DNA from: Siderastrea radians
Lineage: Eukaryota > Cnidaria > Anthozoa > Scleractinia > Rhizangiidae
DNA: 64,000 bases
NCBI GenBank assembly: GCA_964017195.1
Contig: OZ024889.1
Coordinates: 67,271,858-67,335,857, forward strand
Direction: 5' to 3'
Shown here: piece after piece, positions 1-9,341 of the stretch
Numbering within the stretch: position 1 is the first letter of the stretch
Layout: each line of letters begins with the position of its first letter
Notes under the pieces: model-generated
What the model saw: only the letters and a program-made list of their open reading frames with translations
Told to the model about the DNA's origin: nothing
Databases searched by the model: none
Position numbers and translations under genes: made by a program

Positions 1-740
1 CGGCTCCCCCTGATTCAATTTCTAGTTGATGATCAACGAAGATAAACACATAAAGTGAAGTGAATTAACTATTAACTATTATTAACTCAAACAGGTCAAG
101 TTTTGCTAGTATTTTCTCACGCACTTTCAACGTTCAACAGGTGTTATTGTGTATCGATACCGATACGAATATGTAAAAATTGACTTCAAAATTAGCAAAT
201 TCAACTGCTGTCATTTTACATGACTGTGTAGTCGACAGCTAGCTGACTTCACGTGTACCCTCGTCTCGAGAAGTGCCTGAGACGTTTCATATTATGTAAG
301 AATGACACTTCGTGAATGTTAAGCAATGCAAGTTTACTTTAACTAAAGGTTTGATTAGAGAGAAGCGAAGCAAGAGCAGTGCAGCAACACAACTCACCAG
401 GCTGTCCACGAGGCATGAGTTCCTCCAAGGCCTACAAAAATCCAGAGAAGTGCATATTAAATGTGAGACAGCTTACCCATAGCTTAACACAGAACTTAAT
501 TTTTGACTCATCACATGTTCGCACGTGTTTAAATTTAAGTCGTGTATAATCACACTGAATTTGCTTTAGCCTCCCGTGATTTGTTTCATTTTTTTTTTCG
601 TTAGTTCCTTCTTCTAGAATATTCCACTTGCAGAACGCCAGTGACCACTTTGAAAACGAGGACTGGGAAGGAATGGTGAAAATCAACTGCTGAATTAAAA
701 TTATATCCGCCTTCCGATAACGAACAAGAAAAATAGTGAT
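1..740. other. non-genic left edge
   Basis: No convincing gene is visible. The stretch is AT-rich, with short open frames only. A possible 34-nt minus-strand exon at 398-431 has good splice-like edges but is too short to support. The 3' part of gene C may lie here or to the left of the window. Confidence 0.4.
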
Positions 741-950
741 TTACCCTTTAAGCTCCAATAGTGATCAGCGTTAAATTTCTCCTCATCCTATCAGTGCATT
801 ATGACCAGAGGTCACAAGAATTAAAGAAATGATCACCGAAGACGAATTGTTTAAACAAGTTCTCCCAACTAGTACATGTACTCAACCAAATGAATGGAGA
901 CGAGTAAGGAAGGGGAATTTGCATCATGATGCTGAGGCTTAAAGGGTTAA
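741..950. repeat. MITE with TTTAAGC-type inverted ends
   Basis: The ends are imperfect inverted repeats (TTACCCTTTAAGC on the left, GCTTAAAGGGTTAA on the right) around about 200 bp with no coding capacity. The element at 7663-7875 has the same termini and internal GTGATCA boxes, so this is a dispersed non-autonomous family. Confidence 0.6.
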
Positions 951-1066
951 ACCATCAAACGAGCGAATGACCAAAAATAATAAAACGTCCTTTATTTACC
1001 CTCGACATGGATAAATAAAGGGCAAATAAATCTGCACGGTAGACAAATCAAGTCCAAACGTGGACT

Positions 1067-1370
1067 AGTGTAGTCCTGAGAAGGACTGCTTGTGATCACA
1101 TTGACTGACGTGTCGACAACCCGAGCGGAAGTCATCATCAGAGGCAAGGGTACTGAGCGGAAGTCATCATCAGAAGCAAGGGTACTGAGCGGAAGTCATC
1201 ATCAGAGGCAAGGGTACTGAGCGGAAGTCATCATCAGAGGCAAGGGTACTGAGCGGAAGTCATCATCAGAGGCAAGGGTACTGAGCGGAAGTCATCATCA
1301 GATGACTTCCACTCAGGTTGTCGAAACGTCAGTCAATGTCATCACAAACATTCCTTCTCAGGACTACACT
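1067..1370. repeat. inverted-repeat element with internal 32-bp minisatellite
   Basis: Arms of about 65 bp (1067-1135 and 1302-1370) are imperfect reverse complements; the tips read AGTGTAGTCCTGAG and CTCAGGACTACACT. Between them a 32-bp unit starting GAGCGGAAGTCATCATC repeats from 1123 to 1304, with unit starts at 1123, 1155, 1187, 1219, 1251 and 1283. One unit differs by a single base (AGAAGC for AGAGGC). The unit's first bases also belong to the arm, which suggests the array grew by slippage from the arm edge. Confidence 0.8.
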
Positions 1371-1410
1371 CACCCGTACGATCCTAATTTACCGACCTGG
1401 GTTCAAACCA

Positions 1411-1837
1411 TTAAAGTGCACCTAACCCCAAAATATTTTTTTGCTAAAATAACTCTTTGCACCTGTTCGAAAAGCATTACGCCTTTTTTTTTAGGAAATC
1501 CCCCTCAGTCTTGACTGTAAAAGTTACGAAATCTAGCCATCATCTGCTACACGACCAAGCTAGTGAGGGCATGGGTCTATTCTGGATTTGACATCACATA
1601 CTGATTTGCATCTCCTTACCTCGTTGTATACATGCATGCAAAGCAGTTTGTGACGTCAAATCAAGAATAGACTCATGCCCCTTCTAACTCGGTCGTGCGA
1701 CAAATGGTGCTTAGTCTGTCGTAAGTTTTGAAGCCCACAAAAAAGTCAAAAACTGCAAATAATGGCGAAATGTTTTTAAAATAGGTGCAAAGATTTATAT
1801 TAAAATATTAAAAATTTTGGGGTTAGGTGCACTTTAA
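1411..1837. mobile_element. piggyBac-type MITE with TTAA ends
   Basis: TTAA flanks both ends (1411-1414 and 1834-1837). The terminal inverted repeats are AGTGCACCTAACCCCAAAA on the left and its reverse complement on the right. A second, inner inverted pair follows (GGGCATGGGTCTATTC near 1570 and GAATAGACTCATGCCC near 1665). There is no transposase. TTAA duplication is the signature of piggyBac-superfamily insertion; the assignment is inferred from the target site only. Confidence 0.7.
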
Positions 1838-2242
1838 GAATGTAATGACTGATAAAGCCTTCAAACACTAAAATTGGGGACTGGGGCTGACCGTTATGGC
1901 GGCAAGACGTGTTCTCTGAGCTCTCGTTTACACCCATTCAGAACATCAAGTCCCACGTTCCTAAGGCCGCAATCTAAAGGTGTTAATCTTGCGACCGTCT
2001 TAACCTTTAAATTTGTTGTGCACCTGACGTATTTTCAATATTCAATATTTGTTTTTGCGATACTACTCCCCATTCATGTTTACCATCACTTACGGTAAAT
2101 TAGGGTTTTCTTTTTGTCTTCTCTTTGTGACAAAATGCGTTTTCTCGTTCCCGTCAGTTGACACCTCTCTCCCTCATTATGGGGTTAAATAGTAAAAATC
2201 TAAACACTAACATTTGGCAACATCATTTCCAGAGATTAAGCT

Positions 2243-2460
2243 GAAATTATGAATATATGAAACTCATATATTTGAACTGCGGAATGAAGAAATAAGTGTA
2301 AAGAAGATCCTCGCAGTTATTCGAATCCCGGCAAGCCTGATTTTTTTCAGGCTTTCTTTTCGCAACTGCATAAGTTGCGTTAATAACTGCGAGGATCTTC
2401 TTTACACTTATTTCTTCATTCCGCAGTTCAAATATATGAGTTTCATATATTCATAATTTC
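2243..2460. repeat. near-perfect 79-bp inverted repeat built from SINE tail
   Basis: Arms 2243-2321 and 2382-2460 are reverse complements. The loop holds the 3' part of the tRNA-derived SINE seen intact at 2515-2658 (TCGAATCCCGGCAAGCCTG and GCAACTGCATAAGTTGCG). The right arm continues past the SINE body, so the left arm is an inverted copy of SINE tail plus flanking DNA. Confidence 0.85.
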
Positions 2461-2514
2461 ATCTTCATCTTTCCCGGGTATATTACGAACCAATTTAATG
2501 ACCAGCTCCCAGTT

Positions 2515-2658
2515 GGCTTGTTAGCTCAATTGGTTAGAGCGCTGCGCCGGTATCGCAGAGGTCAGGGTTCGAATCCCGGCAAGCCTGATTTTTTGCAGGC
2601 TTTCTTTTCGCAACTGCATAAGTTGCGTTAATAACTGCGAGGATCTTCTTTAAACTTA
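2515..2658 (+). repeat. tRNA-Thr-derived SINE (tRNA-like head 2515-2585)
   Basis: The head folds as a tRNA: acceptor arms GGCTTGT/GCAAGCC, D-arm GCTC...GAGC, anticodon stem CTGCG/CGCAG with loop CCGGTAT (anticodon GGT, Thr) and T-loop TTCGAAT. Position 33 is C rather than the near-universal U, and the T stem has one mismatch, so a working tRNA is unlikely. The following body (TTTTTTGCAGGC, then GCAACTGCATAAGTTGCG and GAGGATCTTC) recurs at 2320-2405 and, degraded, at 5580-5680, which marks a SINE. Confidence 0.75.
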
Positions 2659-2808
2659 GAGATTAAGCTGTTGTGGTTATTATTCCACAAGAGGGTGGTG
2701 GTCATGAGGTGATGAACACCCACCGAGGCGTATAGTGTCGCGTTGGTTACAACCACCTCACATCCAACAACCGCAAAAAGAATAATTGTTTTATTAAATG
2801 CTCAACTT

Positions 2809-2848
2809 AGAAATCGTTGATGAATCGTTGATGAATCGTTGATGAATT
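2809..2848. repeat. 11-bp tandem repeat
   Basis: GTTGATGAATC-type units repeat about three and a half times in succession. Confidence 0.7.
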
Positions 2849-3405
2849 CTTAGGTGCGTTAGGCAGAGATGCAAGGTCATAATGTTCTATTAATGAGCAC
2901 CACCACGAAACGAAACCTAGCTCTTGAAACTGGGAAATCCTTTAATTTTGGATATGAAAATGCAAAAAAAAAAATGCAAGCACATATAAAGAACAAAGCG
3001 CTTATTCAAGTACGTAATTACGATATATATTTCTCCGATCTTAACAAACAAGAAACGAAAGCTCAGCGTTTCATTTAATATCACGGGACCGGTAATTTCA
3101 AACCTTTGTAACTTCATTTCTTGAGACAGCATGAAGTCCGTCATCAGCAGGGAGTTCTGAAAGGTAAAGCATTTCGATTACACATCTAATCAGAGATATT
3201 AATCTTTTCTTCTTAGGGGTCTTTCTTACTGATTTTTCTTTCTATTTTCTTGTTTTTCTGAATTGAAACCCTTGAATGCCTCATTTGTTGTAGGCATCAT
3301 TTCACTACAACACAATATAACGACATAACATATGTTGTAACGTAACACAACATACAAGTTAAAAACACCTCCCGAAAGGGGAAACCGTGAGGTTGTCCTT
3401 ACGTA

Positions 3406-3606
3406 ATGACAATTTACTTAACTGGGGACGGAAATGGACTAGAGCTAGTCAACTCTGTTCATTGTTCGAAAAGAAGAGAACTGATCAGACTACTTGATGA
3501 CTGGAGAATAGCGCAACGTGCCACTCATAGAGCTCTATCCCTCCTGGCAGTTTTTTTTCTAAAAAAACATCTTGTATGCGAATTTGAAGCCAATATGGAA
3601 ATGGAC
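3406..3606 (+). CDS. candidate plus-strand exon, unrecognised gene
   Basis: An ATG-initiated frame (MTIYLTGDGNGLELV...) runs to an in-frame stop at 3607-3609, and the same frame reopens at 3616. I do not recognise the protein. The stop could sit in a short intron ending at the CAG before 3616: a ...GGACTAAC-TTCAG stretch precedes it, but the branch-like motif is very close to the AG. Together with the two exons downstream it suggests a small plus-strand gene or pseudogene opposite the 3' side of gene C. No homology is claimed. Confidence 0.25.
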
Positions 3607-3615
3607 TAACTTCAG

Positions 3616-3854
3616 CAACCATTCAAAGCTGAGATTTCTGGAAAGCAACGTCATAACAGTGCTGTTCTGCAACTCGGAGACCTTGCACACGTTCTCGGAA
3701 AACAACTTCTCCTACTTTCGCCTTATTTTCAAGATCCTGCCTCCAACAAAGCCACGAAAGCCGCCACTCGAGATAATGAAAGCAAAAACTTCAACAAATC
3801 TTCAGAATGGGGCGTTGTTTGTAAGAGTTCGTTCGACATTTTTGGTGAAACCGC
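3616..3854 (+). CDS. candidate internal exon, unrecognised gene
   Basis: A 239-nt open frame beginning QPFKAEISGKQ and ending SSFDIFGETA is bounded by AG at 3614-3615 and an ideal GTAAGT donor at 3855. The translation has protein-like composition (a leucine-rich stretch LGKQLLLLSPYF, charged linkers) and no stop. It ends in phase 2, and an AG at 4024-4025 would join it in frame to SYLQPSKFTLIPCP. I do not recognise the family. The opposite-strand frame has no comparable splice sites. Confidence 0.35.
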
Positions 3855-4025
3855 GTAAGTCACGAGAACATGTTTACTGACAAGTCGCGTCAAGATTGTA
3901 CGGTACCAAAAATTTTTGACGCCAATGGACTGTAAAAACCACGTGAACATTCGTATTTTCTTACTTTATAATGACCTCTTCCTTTTAGCAACCACACTGT
4001 ATTTTTGTATCCATAATATTTTCAG

Positions 4026-4099
4026 ATCTTATTTACAGCCAAGCAAGTTCACACTCATCCCATGTCCACGTGAGGATCGATTCCATTCACTTGTTGTGA
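4026..4099 (+). CDS. candidate internal exon, unrecognised gene
   Basis: This follows ATTTTCAG and continues the phase left by the exon ending at 3854, giving SYLQPSKFTLIPCPRE. It could stop at 4114-4116 or be spliced at GTGAAG after 4099. The end is uncertain. Confidence 0.25.
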
Positions 4100-4421
4100 A
4101 GAACAGCCATTTTTAAGATGGCGTTATCTTACAACCACCAGACTACATTTAGCTTTCCCTCCCTTATTTAAATTTTGTAACTCTAATGAGATTTGAATAA
4201 CAATTGCCCTCATTTACATCAGAAAAGAACAAACTGAAGGATGCTGGTATTTCTAGTGAATGACACTATTGTGAAAATGACACAGACTCTTTCGTTTGCG
4301 AACGTTACAGCTTGGGAAAAGATTGTACAAGTTCACCAGCTATAAATTAATTTCTACAAAATATACTAGCTGGTGAGAGAGGGGGGTAGTAAATCTACGT
4401 TACCAACTACGCACCCTGCAG

Positions 4422-4517
4422 GACAAATATGATGAAATTTTAGGACAACTGACGTTGCTGTTTGAAAAATTCAGAATTTATGGAGCAGTCTTTCTGTTTA
4501 AACATTCTAGTGGAAAG
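4422..4517 (+). CDS. candidate internal exon, unrecognised gene
   Basis: A 96-nt block lies between CACCCTGCAG and GTAAGT, open in one frame only: DKYDEILGQLTLLFEKF followed by RIYGAVFLFKHSSGK. Both splice sites match consensus closely, which is the best support for a plus-strand transcript here. No family is recognised. It lies opposite gene C, downstream of the Roc exon. Confidence 0.35.
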
Positions 4518-4787
4518 GTAAGTGTGAAGAATGATGATTCTTATCGGTGGTGAGATTAAAATATGGAATTTACGAAGGCCAACCGTATGCAACTCAAGTA
4601 AAAAGAATTCAAGGATTGGCTTTGTCATGTAATGGCTGAATAACCTGAATCAGTAGTAGGTTTTGCTTATCGAAGCGAAGCAAGGGAGGAAGACTATGAA
4701 AAGCAGGGTAATGGCACTTATGCAGAAACATACGCGAAAAACAAAAAAACAAAAAAGATACAGAAAACATACCCAAACAGGACTTAC

Positions 4788-5191
4788 CATCCACCTGTTC
4801 TGCCACTTTTTCTTCCAATCCGGGGAGCACCTCACTTTTTGGAGATTCAGTCGACAAATCATCACTGATATACCGAGCGCATTTTTCTTCAAATGCAGTC
4901 ATTTCCTGTTCTTCAGCAGAATTCTTCCAAGGTTTTTCATCAACGTTTTTCAAAGCTATGTCCATTTGCACTCCCTCTGTGCTTGACTCATCTGCTTTGA
5001 ATGTCTCACCTTTTAGTGACCGCCCAACACTAGTCTTTCCAACACGGTCTTGACCAACCAACAAAATTCTAACGCGTTTAATTTGTCAGTTGTCTTTCCA
5101 GTTTCCAGAGCTCGTAGGTAAACTGCTTTGGCTTGTTCTCCTCTGGCAAGAATATACGGAGGAATTGATGATAAAGCTGGATCTTTATTCT
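4788..5191 (-). CDS. gene C exon 8: Roc/Ras-like P-loop domain, frameshifted
   Basis: The acceptor is CTTACAG and the donor GTAAGT, and the exon joins exon 7 in phase (G|AG gives Glu). The first frame reads [19 protein letters not shown] and continues to ETGKTTDK; the P-loop frame reads [19 protein letters not shown], a G1/Walker A motif (GxxxxGKS/T), then [12 protein letters not shown], which could be a switch-like strand. The two frames are offset: two extra bases or one missing base lie near 5078-5085, and the P-loop frame has a stop just upstream. The C-terminal part (about 60 residues) is acidic and low in structure. The later Roc motifs (DxxG, NKxD) should be on exons not found here. 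Related Roc proteins often carry a COR domain; none is visible. Confidence 0.7.
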
Positions 5192-8100
5192 CTGTAAGAA
5201 ATGAAAATTAAGAAATGAAAACTGTTTTTGGTTTCCACACTGAGGTAGTTCTTCTCCAACATGTATACAAAATATTATTTGTGCCCCCAAACCCAAGTTT
5301 CATCTCAGGAACGCCTGTGAAAAGTGCAAAACGTAACTTCCGTTTTCAAGTCCACTCTAACAACAGATCTAGACTTTTAACAAATATAAAACCATTAAGT
5401 ATAGGAGTTATTTCACTTTACATTAATGGATGTGGCTTTTAATTATATTACCAATGCCAAACCTCAACGGTCAATTTTATCGACAAATGCCGAGTAGAAT
5501 GACAAATGCTAAGAACAGTAAACTTCTTCTTGAATCTCTGCACAAGCTCTGTGGTATGGCACTTTTATTGGCACTGCAAACGTCTTGGGTTTGAATCATG
5601 TTGAATCCTGAAAATGTTTCAGGCTATAATTGCAACTGCTTAAGTTGCTTCAGAACTGCGAAGCCAGGATCTTTCTTTCTTTAACAAACCAATAACATTC
5701 CTGACATCTCTCTGTTCCATGGATTTCTCCACGAAATTAAGATTCCAGAACTGTGTACAAATGTAGTTTATTGGAGTCGGTAACTTTACTTTTTTTATCC
5801 CAGACTAAGTAAATGGAGTTTTCGACTGATTAAGCAATTGGCAATCATCACAATAACCGTATTCAGTTATTCAGTTGAGTGTAACATTGAGATTCACTTA
5901 GCAGACGATGTTAAAGTCGTCTGATTTTGAATATGCATCTACCTCATTTCATGACTTTCTACTAAACAATGTAAAAACGGCAAATTTGAAAATAAGGGAA
6001 TTTATTTTTTCAAACAGTTAGTGACATCTTTCTTACCCTGTCCTGCTTAAAGGGAAACATTACCTCCCAGCTGAAGTTGTAGTCTCCTTTGACATGTTTC
6101 TTCCCGTTCCTTTTCAATTTTGTATATTTTTTCAGCTAATAGGTGATAATACTCTTCCTGAGAAAAAAATAGCAAAAAACTTCAGTTTTTCTTCAAAAAA
6201 ACCTTGGATCCACTTGCTTGAAAAGATCTAAGATTTTGATAAGCATACAACAAAATTCATGCAATGTCAACATATTATGCACTAAAATCAATCTCTTCTA
6301 GTATCATTGTAAAAAGATCTAAGATCAGATTTCTCAGCAGAAAATTAATTATGACATGAAATTCTCTCAATTTTGAAAAACTCGAACGTGTATAACTACC
6401 ACAATTTAGACACAACAACGTACCCACTATTTGCCGTGCTATAAATATCTCCTTCTACTTTGCGTGCATATTGGACAACTTTGCTCATGTGTGGAACTCT
6501 GAGGATAGAGAAATCACCAAGTGGAATTGGAAAAATAGCGTCAACCCTGCAAGATACAGTTGCAGTGTTTCACCATAACCCTGGTCTCTATAATAGTGGT
6601 ATTCTTGGTTTTCATCAACATGAAAAAATGAGTTTGCTTGCATGAGCAAGATTCAGAAACAGGAGTTAAACCGGTAGGTGATACGAAACAACTAGAAAAA
6701 GTTCTGGATCTCTTCAAAACAAGTTATCGAGAAATCATTTTCAGAAATCACAAGACTAAGTATGCGTCAGCCATGTTGGTGTCCCTTTTTGAGACATCAA
6801 TAGGGCGAAATATTGGTTCTTTGCCATTTTTAAAATTCCTTTGTTTTTACGCTGCCCCGAATTTGATTAAATTTCAAAACGTTTCACTTCTAAGGCGAAG
6901 CAATATATTGACATGAAAGTTTCTTCAAAGATTTGCATCACCGGTGTGTAGACTATATCAAAAGATGAGCGTTGTGGTGGCGTCAGTTTTAACAAACAAC
7001 TACTCTCTCCTTCGGTTCTTTAAAGCCATTTAAACGGGGAAGGGTGGGTTGGGTACGAAATTGTTACAAACGTATTACACGTGCTAGCGCGCTAAAAAGT
7101 CGCAATAATGATGTTTACGACCTGTGTTACAGTTGATGTATGTTGGGCTTGGCTTGGAATTTCTGTAAAGAGTACATAATATGGATAAACACGTTTATCA
7201 CTTGCTAAATGAAAACCAGCAATATCCCAAGGAGAGACTCCGTTACTAACCGGGCCATCCTTTGATACGTTCCTTTGTGTTCAATTTACCCAAAAACCAA
7301 ACAAACAAACAAACAAACAAACAAACAAACAAAACAAATTAAATTTTAACTTACAGTTTATGTACAAGATGATTCCTGAAAAATGGTGTCACATGCTGAA
7401 GCCATTCTTCTGGACTACGATTGGTGTTTGCAGTCGTGCTTGGAAAAAGAATGAAAACCGTTAACAGCATTTGCTAGGATTGACCACATGCGAACTACTT
7501 TGCATTTGGTTTAACTACTTTAATTTAGGCAGAAAACAAATCTTTTGGCTTCCTTTCAGTTGCTAAATATATCTTAATAATCAAGTACGAAGGTCGTACT
7601 GGGAGAATATGGGCCAGCTACTTGGGCTATATCACGTCTAAGCAATTGATCTCTTGCTTTCTTTAACCCTTTAAGCCCTGATATAAAAATGCATATTCTC
7701 ATTACTGATCTCCATACATTTCTTATGAAACTACTAAGGAGAATTTGTCTAAATATCAAGACATCCTATCCTCAGTGATCACTTCCTTTATTCTTGTCAC
7801 TTGAATGTTTGAACAAATAGTGATCATGTAAAGAGAAACTTCATTTTCATCAGGGCTTAGGGCTTAAAGGGTTAATGTACAAAACTACTTCCGTCTCGAG
7901 AAAGATTTGTTGATAAAAGATTTATTACACAACTAGAAAGAAATATTGGTGGTTAAGACACAATTTCAGACTTTGGAAAATATTTCTAGTCGCTGTCGAT
8001 GTCGTGTAGAAAGACTCCTTCGGTACCTTCCAGTTACTAGTGTTCAAACCATAGTTTAAATATATCAAACGATCACTAGAGCAAGTGTGTTTGGCAAAGT

Positions 8101-9306
8101 AAGGCATGGAGTAGTGACATCACAAAATTTTCCAGGGCCAAAGCTTTACTCCAGATGCAACGATCGACCAAAAAAAAAAGAAAAAAAAAGAAAGCAGGGG
8201 AGAAACCACATGCTGTCATGATCGTAAGGGTGAAAGAAATTGACAAGTTAATTCTCTCCCTATTTGTATTGATTTTAACTCAGCCGACTTATTTCTCATA
8301 GCAGGATTGCCAAGGTATAAATAAAGTTTTGTTGCGTTTACGTTCTATTACCACTGAAGTGGAACAGCATTTTGGACATTTTTATAATGTTCTCCAGTGT
8401 TTTCACAAGTATTCTTATGAAAGTCATGGTTATCGTCCAAACTTCTCTGGTCTCCTGCGCATGCTCCGAGTCAGTTTCCATCTTTTGAAGAAGTTGTCAC
8501 TGCATGCCTTTTCAACTAAAATTGTCTCAGAATGTAAATTGCAAGAAAATTTTAAATTCTGGATGGATGCTTATTAACAACTTCAAGACTAAATTATTGG
8601 CACTCTGAACTACCAATTGCATTAGTCATGAAACAAAACAGATTATAAAATAAGCTAATCGGACGGTTCCTTACTTGGAGGCCGCTGCAGATGTTTCACC
8701 AAATGACTTGTTGTCTGTGTAGCGTAAAAAAGAGCAACACACATAGAGGATATTACAGGGCGGCGAGCGGATATGAATTTTATTTTCGAGTGGTTAAAAC
8801 ACTATTTTACGAAGGGGCGTAGCAAGAGAGTAAACTATTGTTTATACCACGAGAATATAGAATTCATATCTTCAAGCCACCGTGTAATTTTCTTTTTATT
8901 GTATAGACAGGTGTATTTTTGCAGAAACAACAGAGTGTAAAAGCGGGAAATGACGTCATCGATATCCTTACTAACAGCTGCGAACCCTACGATGTAACAG
9001 TGCAATGTTGCCCGCTACCGGAACATTTTTGAAGGTGGCAATAATGTAGCCTATTTGTTTTCTTCCTCCTTTCTTCGACGAAGGGAAGGGAATGAGGACG
9101 TCTGTGAACTCGGTGCTTGGCGAAGGAATGATGGGGAAGTGAAATTAAACCCTGGGACAGAGTGAGCGTTTTTTGTTACTGCGGAGGAAGATCTGTGTCT
9201 TAAATCTGACCATGTGGTCGGTTCACTAGCAGCTGTTCTGTTAGCTGCTGGAGGTTGCCCCTTTTTGTGAAGCGCTTAGAGCAGAATTGGATAGGCGCTA
9301 TATAAA

Positions 9307-9341
<35 letters not shown>

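Noticed and set aside
398..431. A 34-nt minus-strand exon (ALEELMPRGQP) with TTTTTGTAG acceptor and GTGAGT donor
   Set aside because: Too short to judge. The resemblance to the ELMP motif of the exon at 25848 is only a few residues, and no matching neighbour exon fixes its phase.
1123..1304. CRISPR-like array
   Set aside because: Units are contiguous with no spacers, and the host is a eukaryote; it is a minisatellite.
2515..2585. Functional tRNA-Thr gene
   Set aside because: C at position 33, a T-stem mismatch and a SINE body directly attached, repeated nearby, point to a SINE head.
3104..3156. Possible gene C exon after CTTTCAG (NSLLMTDFMLSQEMKLQ)
   Set aside because: The acceptor is fair but no good donor follows, and the frame runs into repeat-like AT-rich DNA. 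No family match.
6638..6916. Plus-strand 92-codon frame within gene C intron
   Set aside because: It overlaps the region between proven minus-strand exons, has no splice sites of quality and no family pattern.
8329..8577. Plus-strand 82-codon frame (TTG start)
   Set aside because: Protein-like in places but no ATG, no splice support and no recognised family; it may be a chance frame in an intron.
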